Program-made: the position numbers and the translations under genes
From: Dichomitus squalens LYAD-421 SS1
Lineage: Eukaryota > Basidiomycota > Agaricomycetes > Polyporales > Polyporaceae
DNA: 63,446 nucleotides
Reading direction: 5' to 3'
Assembly (NCBI RefSeq): GCF_000275845.1
Contig: NW_006766928.1
Location: 188,256 to 251,701, forward strand
Shown here: positions 33,838-44,067 of the stretch, one piece after another
How positions within the stretch are numbered: the first letter of the stretch is position 1
Layout: every line of letters begins with the position of its first letter
The notes under the pieces: model-generated
What the model saw: only the letters and a program-made list of their open reading frames with translations
What the model was told of the DNA's origin: nothing
Databases searched by the model: none

Positions 33838-36586
33838 TCACAAGATCGTCAAGCTATGCCCGCACCTCAACAATCTCTCCTTCCTCCGCTCGAACGTCTC
33901 CCCCTCCCACCCCGGCTCCTCCCTCACCTCGACCTTATACCGTGCCACGATCTTAGTCAGCACCGCCACGCCCTCCGTCTCCCCGAAGCCCCTCCCGATG
34001 CACCCCCTTGGCCCGCCGCTGAACGGCTGGAAGGCGTCGCGGTTGTACGCCCCGAGGAAGCGCGCGGGGCGGAACGCATCGGGCTCGGGCCAGAAGCGCG
34101 GGTTGCGGTGCATGGACGCGACGCAGAGCGCGATGTACGTCTGCGCGGGGACGGGGAGCGTGCGCGTCTCGCCGGTGTGCGAGGTGAGCGTGAAGGCGGT
34201 GTCTTCGGCGGACTCTTTGGGGATGGCGAGCACGGGGGGGAAGAGCCGGAGGGTCTCGTTCATCACGCTGTGCGAGGGGGAGACTTTGCGTTAGGAGGTA
34301 GTAGGTAGTAGGGGGAACAGCGGGATAGGGGAAACGCACGCGAGGGAGTACGAGAGCGAGCTGAAGTCTTCGTATGTCTGAAAACGGGATAGATGGTGAG
34401 ACGGAGCGAGCCTATAGCTACTGCGGCGCTGAGACAAGGACGAGAGAGACGTACCGGCTCCCGGTCCGTCGGGAGGACGGACTTGAGGTTCTGGTAGAAC
34501 GCCTCCTGCTCGTCCTGGTGGAGCGCCAGCAGGGTGAACGCGAAGGCGAGGGTGTGCGCCGTAGTCTGGTGGCACGGTACACACATGAGCTCTCCACCTC
34601 TGACTTGCGCACGCGTCCGCGCCGTCGTACCTCGTACCCAGCCACCAAGAAGAGGAAGACGTTCCCTGCACATGAAAGGGAGTGTTAATGTCAACATGCA
34701 CATATGCGTGAAGACGAGCGGCGCCGTACCGATCAGCGCGCTGTCAGACAGCTTCGCGGCGCTGTCCGTCTCGTCCTCGTTCGCGTCAAGCAGGTTACTC
34801 ATCAGGTCGAAACGCTCGTCCTTTACCTCCGCGGCTCGCCGCGCGACCACCATCTCGTGCAAGTACGCCTGAAGGTGTTGTTATTGCCCCCCAAAGCGAA
34901 AAGCGGCCGAGCAACTTGAAGTGAGCCGATGCCGACTCGACTGCGCGCATGTGTACGGAACGACGTACCATGAGCTCGTCGTGCGCGGTCGCGAAGTGCC
35001 GCATAGCGGGAGTTCCCCAGCGGAGGAGCCAGTCCGGAAACAGGACCTTCAGGACGAGGTGGTGCGAGACTTCGTACATCGCGTCCTGCGCGGGCGACGT
35101 CAGCCTCGTGTCCGCGCCGGTACCTAAGTTCGTGTCCCGCGGGGTCCAAGGGAGGGACAGACACAGGTGGACAGACATGGACAGACCTTGAAAGTCATCG
35201 AATGCCCGGAGGGCGCGACTTGATCCTCGCTCCACGACATGCGGCGCCCGAAGCCTGCGACCCCGATGACCAGGAGCGTGACCTGGACGCGAACACGAGT
35301 GAGCTCCGTAGCTCGGGCAGAGATACTACATATGCCTTCTGGACGGAACTCACGGGCACGGTGAGGTCCATGATGTTGTCGAGCTCGACGACGTCCCTGT
35401 CGCCCCACACGTTCTGGAACACGTCATCGAGCACCTTGGCAGTCTCGTCCCAGACGAGCCTGTTGTTCTTCTGCTCCCCCGTGCCATCGGGGCGCGACCA
35501 GCTATCGTCAGCCCGGACCAACCCTGGGAGGGAGCACAGAGAGGGAGACGACGACGCACCTCGGAGAAGGCGGGCGCGGCGATCTTCCGCTGCCGCTTCC
35601 ACTCGTCGCCCTCGGTGACGAGGATGTTCGTGCCGAACGTCGCGAGCAGAGCGTACGACGACGTCGGTTTCGGGAAGCGCGCGCGCGCACCCATAATCTC
35701 CTGTTCGGGGCGAGGTGTGCTGCGTGTCAGTTTTGTGACCGGCGCGCCTTCCCCTGACCCAGCCTCTCTCTTGCTGGGTAGCATGGTGGGTAGCATGGTA
35801 CAGGGAGAAGACGTACCTTGGTGAGCGTAGGGTCGGCGATATAGAGCTGCGGTGTCGGGTAAATGCTGATCTGTGCGAGCGGAACAGGGCGTCGAGTGAG
35901 TATGGTGGATCGCAGGATGGGGCTCGAGTAGAGCCGACGCCGCGGTCGCGAACGGCAAATGCAAACAGAGAGAAGACATGTAGCGTTTGTGAGTCGAGGG
36001 CTCGAGCGCGCAACCGAGCATCTCAAAGACCGGTCGCACGCGCGCGTTAGTAGGCAGGTCCGCACGACATCTTGGATCGTCGCCGCGCCGCGGTCGAAAC
36101 CATCGACTCGGGCACTCTTCAAAGCATGTTTGGTCCCGAGAGTGTCGTCTTCTTCACGCACGCAAGATGGCTGTGAATGTGGATATGGATAAGACGACGC
36201 ACCCCTGTGATGACGTCCCATCCGTGGCGGGCGAACTCGGCGTACTTGGAGTTGATCGTCCACGCAGGACCGGGCGATAGCCCGCGGACGCTGAAGGGGA
36301 AGAGGACGGTCCTGTCGCTGAACACGGTGCGGAAGCCTGGCCAGTTGCTGCGATGTGCATGTGACGGAGATGTGTATATGTGTGCAAAAGCGGTTTGTTC
36401 GGCGGACGGAGAGGGAAGTCAGCTGGCAGGTTCACTGTGCGGGAAAACGGTCGTGAATCGCGAGACGGGATGTACACACTCCACAGAGCGGGCGACGCGC
36501 TGGAACGCGACGACCTTTTGGACGAGCCAGGAGAGAAGGAGGATGGTGAGCAGGAGCAGCGCCTGGCTGTTGTCGATGCCGAGCAT
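33838..36586 (-). CDS. Cytochrome P450 monooxygenase 2
   Basis: Twelve exons with consistent phases give 506 residues: 36586..36478, 36336..36203, 35870..35817, 35700..35560, 35470..35354, 35282..35187, 35085..34969, 34868..34730, 34665..34631, 34565..34455, 34377..34340, 34267..33838. N-terminal anchor ALLLLTILLLSWLV. The substrate region has the C-helix motif EGDEWKRQRK. The I-helix is FLFLVAGYETTAHT, the ExxR motif NETLRLFPP, the PERF-like motif DAFRPARFL and the haem loop PFSGGPRGCIGRGFGE, all intact. It is the common Agaricomycete ER P450 type and is unrelated in detail to P450 1. It is divergently arranged with KH gene 1. Substrate unknown. The first splice junction (donor GTGTAC) is the weakest. 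Confidence 0.9.
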
Positions 36587-37486
36587 GGTGGGGGCTGTCT
36601 ACGGACTCTGGGACGCTACGATGCAGATTGGGAGGCGACGAGCGAGGTGAGAGATGGGGCAAGCTCAGCGGCGACAGGCGACGGATATGGCAACGAACAA
36701 GGAGAGCGCGCATAAACTTGCGGTCAGGGCCCGGGCTTAATAGCCAAGGGTGCAGCGTCGTCGGCCCCCGGCGACAGTACCATTGCCAGTGCATTTCCGG
36801 CACTGTCCCGCATCGAAACTCTATCAGGCAGCACCGTTGGAGAAGGGCAATCCGCGTGCTTTGCGCGACCGCGCAGGTTCGCATGCATGTCAGCGTGAGA
36901 ATCCGTGCGCGTGCTGCACAAAGTTCTCCTTCGCAGGCATACAGTGAACTACTCACAACGATGTTTGTCAGACTGTGCTCCTGAGCCTGAAGTCGGTCTC
37001 ATGTGCCTAGGGCACGAAGACGCTGTGAGAGGCCGAGATGTCGGCGATGAACATGATTGCATAGGCGAGGTTGACACCTCATCCGGCCAGCCACAGCAAT
37101 AGAAGAAGATCTCGTGTCCTGTAGTGACAGCCGGCCGGAGAAAGTTCTCTGGCGAGTCCCATGTGAGTAAACGTTAACACCTTCTCATCACCGAGTGTTT
37201 GAACTGACCGGTCTCCTCCAAGCTAGCCAACGTTAACATCTTTTCGAGCAAGTCATTGATAGTGCATTCTTGGGCTGGCCGCTTCTATCGACCCGGCGCC
37301 TGTCTTCTCTCTCTGTCTTCTCTCTCTGTCGTGCTCTCTGCCGTGGAGTGTTCTGAAGATGGTTCGTTGCCATGTGCAGGGTGAGAAGATAGGCTTGGTC
37401 TGAGACGCGCGCCCTCGCCTTCAACTAAGTCGCGGGCGCTCGACTGTCATCATGCGCAAAGTGCTTTCACGCGCAAAGTACTTTTA
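36587..37486. other. Intergenic, no gene seen
   Basis: Upstream flank of P450 2. A CT-rich tract lies at about 37308-37340. Two similar motifs (GTAAACGTTAACACCTT and CCAACGTTAACATCTTTT) lie at about 37165 and 37228. No gene recognised. Confidence 0.4.
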
Positions 37487-37853
37487 CAGTGCTTTGCAAA
37501 AAAGATTGATTGCAGACCGGAGCGCGCAAAATCCGGTCTGGCCCTGCTTGGCCACCCGGGGAAACGCCTGCGATGCCAGAAGCCTCTTTGCAGCATGCAT
37601 GTCGATGTTTCAGCTGCAAACCTACCAAACATACTCAGAAAGTTGAATTTGGAGGCAAAGGACATCATTGTGCATTCTTGCAGCAGAAGAGTGGGCTCAG
37701 ACTCAAGCGGCACCGTCTTGTCGAACAGAGTCCTTGTGAGCGCCCCGGTGTCCGAAACAGGAATCCTCGCCGTAGCCGACGGGGGACAAAACAGGGCCAA
37801 ACAGAATTTTGCGCGCCTCGGTCTGCAATCTTTTTTGCAAACTTGAAGCACTG
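37487..37853. mobile_element. Short inverted-repeat (MITE-like) element
   Basis: A 367-bp element has imperfect terminal inverted repeats of about 60 bp (37487-37546 and 37792-37853). They begin CAGTGCTT and share GCAAAAAAGATTG, GCAGACCG, GCGCGCAAAAT and GGCCCTG. The ends are CAGTG..CACTG, reminiscent of hAT-type termini, but no clear 8-bp target duplication is seen. Short direct repeats of ACGCGCAAAGT flank both ends. No transposase frame inside, so it is non-autonomous. Confidence 0.65.
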
Positions 37854-37999
37854 TACGCGCAAAGTGCTTTCTCGCGTAACGCATCCTTGGCGGTTTGTCG
37901 CGCTTTGTCTCTTTGTCTCGTTCTAGCTTTAAGCTTACATCTACGGGCTCCTCTCGATGCTGATTCCTTGCCTCCTTCCTCACCGGCATGCTGTGGGTC

Positions 38000-38180
38000 C
38001 CCGGACTGCGAGCATTGTTGCTCCTGTTTTTTCATGCCCACCCTTCCGCTATCCCTATACCTACATTCTCATACTATACTCCACTATACATCTCGATAGC
38101 CACGTCTCGTGTTGTACATTCGCTTCCGCCGGCTTGAGCTCGGCCCCTCCCGGTCGCGCGAGAGAGTGGTAGCGACGCGA
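38000..38180 (+). repeat. Dispersed repeat, copy 2
   Basis: Counterpart of the minus-strand repeat at 1975-2165. The shared blocks are in the same order. It is immediately downstream of the inverted-repeat element and upstream of KH gene 1. Confidence 0.55.
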
Positions 38181-38691
38181 GGCGGATGCCTCGTCCTGCG
38201 CAGTTCTTCAAGCTATTCCAATGTCATCCCCCAGCTTTCGCCCCCGACTCAAGTACTCACGCGTGATTTTGAAGCGCTAATTTTGACTCGACTAGACCAC
38301 AGTCAATCTTCATTGACCGAGTATGTTACATACTACCCTCCCCCTGCCTAGTACGAGTTTCCGCAACTCTGACATGGTATGGCCGAGGAAGAGGATGTAC
38401 TGTTGCACAGTGCACGCATAGGTCGTCGTCCCACCCGCTCATCCGATCCACAATCGCATCGCGACGGTCGGGTCGTGAATAGACTACCGCAGCAGCGATC
38501 CAGGCTCCAGGCTGCAGCACGGACCGTAAAGCTGCGGCCTGTCTTCTCCTTCCATTGAACGTCTGCAGGACGGTAGCCGCGTTCTGCCCTTCGGCGCTAT
38601 AAGCCTTCTCGAGCTCCCTCGGTCTCCCCATGTGCTTCCAGTCCAGACCCCGCCATTCCCTCTCTCGCTCTCCGAGTCTACGCTCATCACA

Positions 38692-40335
38692 ATGGCGCAC
38701 GACGCTCCCGCTCCCAACACTGGTGCGCCTGCTTCTCAATGATGGGCCGTCCATCTAACCGTCCTGACCACACATCCTCCAGAGTCCACAGAGTCCATCT
38801 CCGAGCCGCGCCCCCCCAGCGCCGCGGGCGACGACGGCGGGATCCTCAGCCTCCGCGCGCTGATCAGCACCAAGGACGCGGACACGCTCACGCGCGAGGC
38901 GAGCGAGGGCACGCTCGAGCTCGAGGAGGACACCGAGGTGCACATCAGCGAAGCCACCCCGGGCGCCGCCGACCAGGTCCTCACCGCCACGGGCACCGTC
39001 GCGGGCGTAGCCAAGGTGCGTACGTCGCTTCGTCTCATGCAGCCTATCTCCACGGAGTGCTCGCGATGTGTCTCTGCACGCTCACGCGCTCTACGACGCA
39101 CAGGTCTACGCGCGGATCGCGGCCCGCCTCGTCTCCCCCGCCGTACGCGCCTCCCCTCCCCCTTCATCCACGTCCTCCACGTCCAGTCCTCGCCCTGCCC
39201 CCCTGACGCTCCGCCTCCTCGCCCCGCACAGGCACCTCGGGACGCTCATCGGGAAGCACGGGACGATCATCCGCGCAATCGAGGCCGCGTCCGGGGCCCG
39301 CATCGTTGCGCACAAGCGCATCCTCCCTCGCTCGACCGAGCGCCGCGTCGACGTGTGCGGGGAGGCGGGGGCGGTCGGGGAGGCCGTGGCGCGCGTCGCG
39401 GGGTGCTTGAGGGAGGCTGCAGCGCGCGAGGAGACGGTGCTGTTCGAGCCGGGGCCTGCGGCGAGGATAGATGATGACGACGACGCGCGGGGAGAGCCTG
39501 TGCCCGAGCGTGAGCCTATGACCGAGTCTGTACCAGAGCCCGAGCATGAGCCTGCGCCAGAGCCCGGTCATGAGCAGGAACCCCACGCCGAACCGCCTGC
39601 TGGGAAGAGGGCGCGGAACGGGAGGCGGCGGGAACGCGCTTCAAACACTACGCCGAAACAGAGAGAAAGCGAGGGCAGGGGCGAGGACAAGGACAAGGAC
39701 AAGGACAAGGACAAGGACAAGGACAAGGACAAGGACAAGGACAAGGACAAGGACAAGGACAAGGACAAGGACAAGGACAAGGACAAGGACAAGGACAAGG
39801 GCGGGGGCAATGGCAAGCACGAGGACGAGTGCGCGCCCGGGCCAGCGCGGCCATCATCGTCGACATCGCAGACGCAGACACAAACCCCAGAGCCCGCGGC
39901 GCGCGAGACCCGCAGAATCGAGATCCCCGCGGACGTGGTGGGCTACGTGGTGGGCCGGAACGGAACGAACCTCGCGTGGATCAAGCGAACGGCGCACGCG
40001 AAGATCCATCTCGCGAGGGCGCCGGCTCGCACTCGGAAGCAGGGGGAAGGGGAGGGGGGAAGGGCCGGGAGTGTGCTGAAGGTCGTGGGGACGGCGGGAG
40101 CTGTTGAGACCGCAGTGGCGCTCGTTGAGAAGCGGCTCGAGAGGGAGAGGAGGAGGCGGGCGCGGGGCGGGCGTGAGAGCCAGGGGTCACAGGAGGAGCA
40201 GGAAGAGCAGGAAGAGGAAGAGGAAGAGGAAGAGGAAGAGAAAGAGGACGTTCAAAGCGGTAAGTCGCTGCGTGTGCCGTGGGTAGCTGTGTCCCGACGT
40301 ACGGCGGCTAATATCATGTCTATCCAGTGATATGA
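38692..40335 (+). CDS. KH-domain RNA-binding protein 1 (three KH domains, Asp-Lys repeat)
   Basis: Exons 38692..38722, 38783..39015, 39104..40259 and 40328..40335; 475 residues. KH domains lie at about residues 28-95 (LSLRALISTKDADTLTREAS), 115-185 (LRLLAPHRHLGTLIGKHG with a GKHG GxxG loop) and 300-385 (ADVVGYVVGRNGTNLAWIK with GRNG). A linker rich in Glu/Pro follows KH2, then a (Asp-Lys)19 tract and a Lys-rich segment. The C terminus is a Glu-rich run. The layout resembles fungal poly(rC)-binding/Rnc1/PBP2-like proteins that bind single-stranded RNA. If intron 3 is retained, the stop is reached at 40330. Promoter and first exons are clearly homologous to KH gene 4. Confidence 0.88.
39685..39798 (+). 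repeat. Hexanucleotide repeat (GGACAA)19 coding Asp-Lys
   Basis: Nineteen uninterrupted perfect copies of GGACAA within the KH gene 1 linker, encoding alternating Asp and Lys. Absent from the KH gene 4 paralogue. Perfect copies imply recent expansion and likely length variation between strains. Confidence 0.97.
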
Positions 40336-40919
40336 GCGGAAACTGTGTCCTGAAGCGGTGCGCAGATATCTGTGTCGAGGTTCTCGATGCCAAATTGTTT
40401 GAAACCGCAAAACAGGCAAAAGTCGCTTCGATCGGACTTCCACCCTGTCAGTAGCCAAGCGCCATCCTATTCTCAAGTCCCTGCGAGAACAACCAGCGCG
40501 TCACCCATCGGCATCATCTTCTCGACATTGATTGAATTCATGCTTTCTTCTGCGAGTGACTGGCTAGTACATAGGTGCTTGGGTTCCTGTTGGGAATCTC
40601 AAGTGTCTCACAGGTAGCCCGTCAGGTCGCCGTCCTGTGCGCAGGGCTGGGAGGGTTATACGGGACCGCCCTCACGATGCATACTGCACTTGAGATCAAG
40701 TTTTCCAAGATTCAGGCCTTCTGAGGGCCTGATACGTATTAAGTTATATACTGACTAGCTGCTAGGGGTTATTCAAGTTGCGGCATAATGCCAGTCATCG
40801 TGCTCAGCGGACATAAGACATGCACAGCTGTGGTCCGAGTCTCCACCATATCGTACCATGTGGAGATCGGAAAGAGGCAATCATCAACTACATAAAGATG
40901 GACGTCACTGGCTATGGAT
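40336..40919. other. Intergenic (convergent 3' ends), no gene seen
   Basis: Lies between the 3' ends of KH gene 1 and the HET gene. No coding region recognised. Confidence 0.5.
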
Positions 40920-42991
40920 TCAGACGACTACAATCTCTCTCCTGTCCTGACTGAGCATCCAGGACAAACCTGCGGGGCTGTCCTCTGGTGAGTGGAAGTA
41001 TCCAACCCGGCGATACTGATCTCCCTCACCCGCACGTGTGACGATGAGCCCTGCGGCGTATTGCCGCAGCTCATTCCACAAAACGGGTACGGCCCAGATC
41101 TCCAGGACATCCTCCACGGCATCCGGATAGGCACAGCCGATATGCATTCGCTCCGCCTGAGCCACAGGTGATACATGGGGGAAGAGCACGTCTTGCGGTG
41201 CTTCAGGCGCGAGGTCAATTGGTAGATAGAGATCAGGCATCGAAGACTCCGGATTCCAAGTCGCCTTCACCATCGCGACGCGAACACTCAGCATTCCAGA
41301 CGACACTTTTCCGTAAGGCAGCAGGGGAGTTGCGAGAAGAACGTCACAGCCGAGAATATCACAGCCCCGAGTCTCGCCAGACTGCGGATCCAGCCGGTCG
41401 TCCATAGAGCTCGCCAAGATGTGACCATCGACGGCGGCCCACGACCACGACGGCGCCCTGTACTTTGAGGGCCTCGCGAAGCGCGTCTCGAAGTTCGTAT
41501 GCCACAACAAATCCTGGGTGAGCGAGCGACGCCAGAGCCCCGCGAGGTACTCTGACTTCCATGCCCGCGCGAACAGCTCTGGAACGGCCGCAAACGCGAC
41601 CAGCTTGTCTCCTGGCTCAGTAATTGCGCGCTGGGAGTAGTCCCCGACCGTCTCTATCCACGCCCAGCGGAGCATCTTCAGATCCCTTGACGACAGGGGA
41701 GAGGGAATTCTGGAGTCGGGACGGAATAGCATTTCAGGAAGCCGCTGCCCCAGCATGGGCCCGCACACCGCATTCCCCACGTTCACGATGGACGTCTGGC
41801 AGTGGAACTGCAGCGTGTGCGAGGCGTACACCAGGGCGCGAGGGGACAGGAGGCGCTCTTGGAGACACCACGCGCGTTGGTTCACAGGTTCGGTGGATCC
41901 ATCGTACTGGCGCCAGACGGGCGACAGCGACATCGTCCCTACACTGCCGTCGGGACAGCGAAACGGCAACGTGACTTCATCTGAGGATGGTGGAGGACGC
42001 TCCTGTAGGAAGCCCGCGCCGACCTTGGGCGCGCTGGCGGCGATGATGGTGAAATATGCGTGTCTGTAGATACTGCACATCTGCGAGATCTCGCGGGCCT
42101 TGTCTTCCTCGGAATCCTGTAGAATGCATAGGGAGTCGATCCAGAGGTAGCGGTGGCCGAATGCGTGGGTGCACTCGATCGCGTCCTTAATTGTCTGCGG
42201 GAGCAACGAGGAGTCGATACGGCGAAGGTAGGCGTCAACGTTTTCCGTAGTCGTTCGATGGGACTGGGGCTCGCCCCACACGTAGCTGAGGGCAACATAC
42301 GGCGCCTGTTCGCCGTTTGAGACGTAAAGCTTCAGATTACGGGGGTCCAGACAGTCGATGACTCGGGTTGGAAGGATGCTGACATGGGCAGTGGAGCACT
42401 GTTGATGATTGCGTATGCAGTTCATGAGACTCTCCTGCGCCATGGCTATAGCATAGGAAGAGTTCAGTTGGAGCAACCGATCCCTAGCGACGATGAATGG
42501 TGCTGCAGGGTTATCTGTAGAGACAAGTGTCGTTAGAGAGCCGATAGAGATTGGTATGCAGTCAACATACCCCGCGAAGTATAGATGTAGTAGGAAGAGT
42601 GAGGTTTGCCATCGATAACGAGTACCATCATCTGAATTCCTTCGGGTGTTTCTCCGTTGTTGGTAGAACTGACCCGAAAGCGGATCGTGACGCGCACAGT
42701 CTCCTGATGCGCGGCTTCCGGCGTCCTTGTGGCCAGAACGAGAGTACACCATTGACAACCGCGATGAGAGGACACCTCTACTTGTTCCCAAGTGGTCTTC
42801 TGTGAAAAGCCTGGGTGCGGAGTCTTCTGTAAAGTCCAGGCTCCTTGGAAAGGACCCTGCGCGAACAGTCCTTCCCAACAGAAGTCGCATACAAGGGATG
42901 TCGAGGGACTGGCGTAAAGATTAGATCCTCACACCCACTTGAGTAGTAGCAGCCACCTACGTATCTATTTGACAATACTGTTTTCCTTCAT
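40920..42991 (-). CDS. HET-domain (heterokaryon-incompatibility-type) protein
   Basis: Exons 42514..40920 and 42927..42571 are secure. A 13-nt first exon (42991..42979) with a 51-bp intron is the only arrangement found that gives an ATG in frame; the total is then 654 residues. The N-terminal zinc-ribbon-like segment has CDFCWEGLF and GCQWC. The HET domain (about residues 190-345) has all three classical blocks: VALSYVWGEPQ, YLWIDSLCILQDSEEDK and RAWCLQERLLSPRALVY. HET proteins trigger cell death after fusion of unlike hyphae in ascomycetes; in basidiomycetes their role is less clear. The gene lies inside the KH-gene cluster, convergent with KH gene 1. No NACHT or STAND partner is seen. Confidence 0.9.
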
Positions 42992-44067
42992 TCGGCTCAG
43001 GTGGACGGGTCGGTGACCCCGTTAAGGCCTGATGGTCCAGCGATTCGGACTCAGCGATCGACGCGGAGCATGCAATATACCTTCTGAATAGTTTTCGTAC
43101 GTAGAGTCGAATACGCGGCAATATCTCCGGTGAACAAGGCATCTTGAGCGATAGGCTAGCCTAAGTGAAAGTGGTTGTGGCACAAGTTATCTCCACTGTT
43201 CAATCGTGGATATTCCCATGACGTCCACCACGTGGACACCTGACCGATACCTCGACGCAGCCTCATCGTTCGTCGTCACTGCTACATGTCCTGTTGACAC
43301 AGGTTACCTGAGCCAATAAAGGCAATAGCGCTCGAAACTCATGACCTTGGACTCTACAAAGCTGACCTTGAAGCTGAGGTGCTGTGCCGGCTGAAAGCGG
43401 AGCGTCTGAGACTCCCGAGAGTGCCCGAGCGACTTCGGCTTGTCCCAGATCCTGCTGTGGACTGTTACGTAACTTACACTATTAGTATGTTGCTCGCTAG
43501 TCCAAGTTGTGTACTGGAGGCCATGCTTGAGATGGCCCAGAAAACTTACCGATATTGTTGTGTTGAGGGAGCGAACGCACGGTAGGCCGATCGGAGCCGA
43601 GCGTCAGCACTGGGTGCATATTCTCACGGCGTCTTGATTTAGGAAGTGAAGCGCCTGTACCTTCCAATTCGCGTCAAGTATGCTCATGTAACTCTTTCGC
43701 CCGCATGATCAGCGATAGTACGTAGCTTCCATATTCCCAACACCTCCCACAGCAGCTTCCGCTGCATGCAGGTAGAGACAGGTTATAGGGAGGCTCGATG
43801 GGCACCTGTGGACTGATCACGTTTCATATCCTATGATAGTAGTCAAGACCGTCAACCGCCCCGTGACATGGTCGTGCATGCTGCGGTAGCTTCGAAGCTA
43901 CCGCAGCATCCTCTCACCGGGCCGAATATCTCAGCCTTGCGATGGTAGCCTCAACCACTAAAAGGCAGGGAATACACGCAAACTCGACTTTACTGTTTTA
44001 CTTAGATATCGCCTCTTCGTACTCCCTTACCTCTGCGTGGCCTCATGAGTCCTCGTCATGTCCTCTC
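42992..44067. other. Intergenic, no gene seen
   Basis: Between the HET gene and KH gene 2. It contains the 32-bp perfect palindrome at 43878-43909. No supported coding region. Confidence 0.5.
43878..43909. repeat. Perfect 32-bp palindrome
   Basis: The arm ATGCTGCGGTAGCTTC is followed directly by its exact reverse complement, with no spacer. It lies about 160 bp upstream of KH gene 2. It could be a binding site for a dimeric regulator or an excision footprint. Confidence 0.9.

Noticed and set aside
36587..37486. Extra exon or gene upstream of P450 2
   Set aside because: P450 2 already has a full membrane anchor and start; frames here have no match.
39546..40079. Thr/Arg-rich and Ser/Leu-rich frames over the Asp-Lys repeat
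   Set aside because: They are frame shadows of the GGACAA hexamer; only the Asp-Lys frame joins the flanking KH domains.
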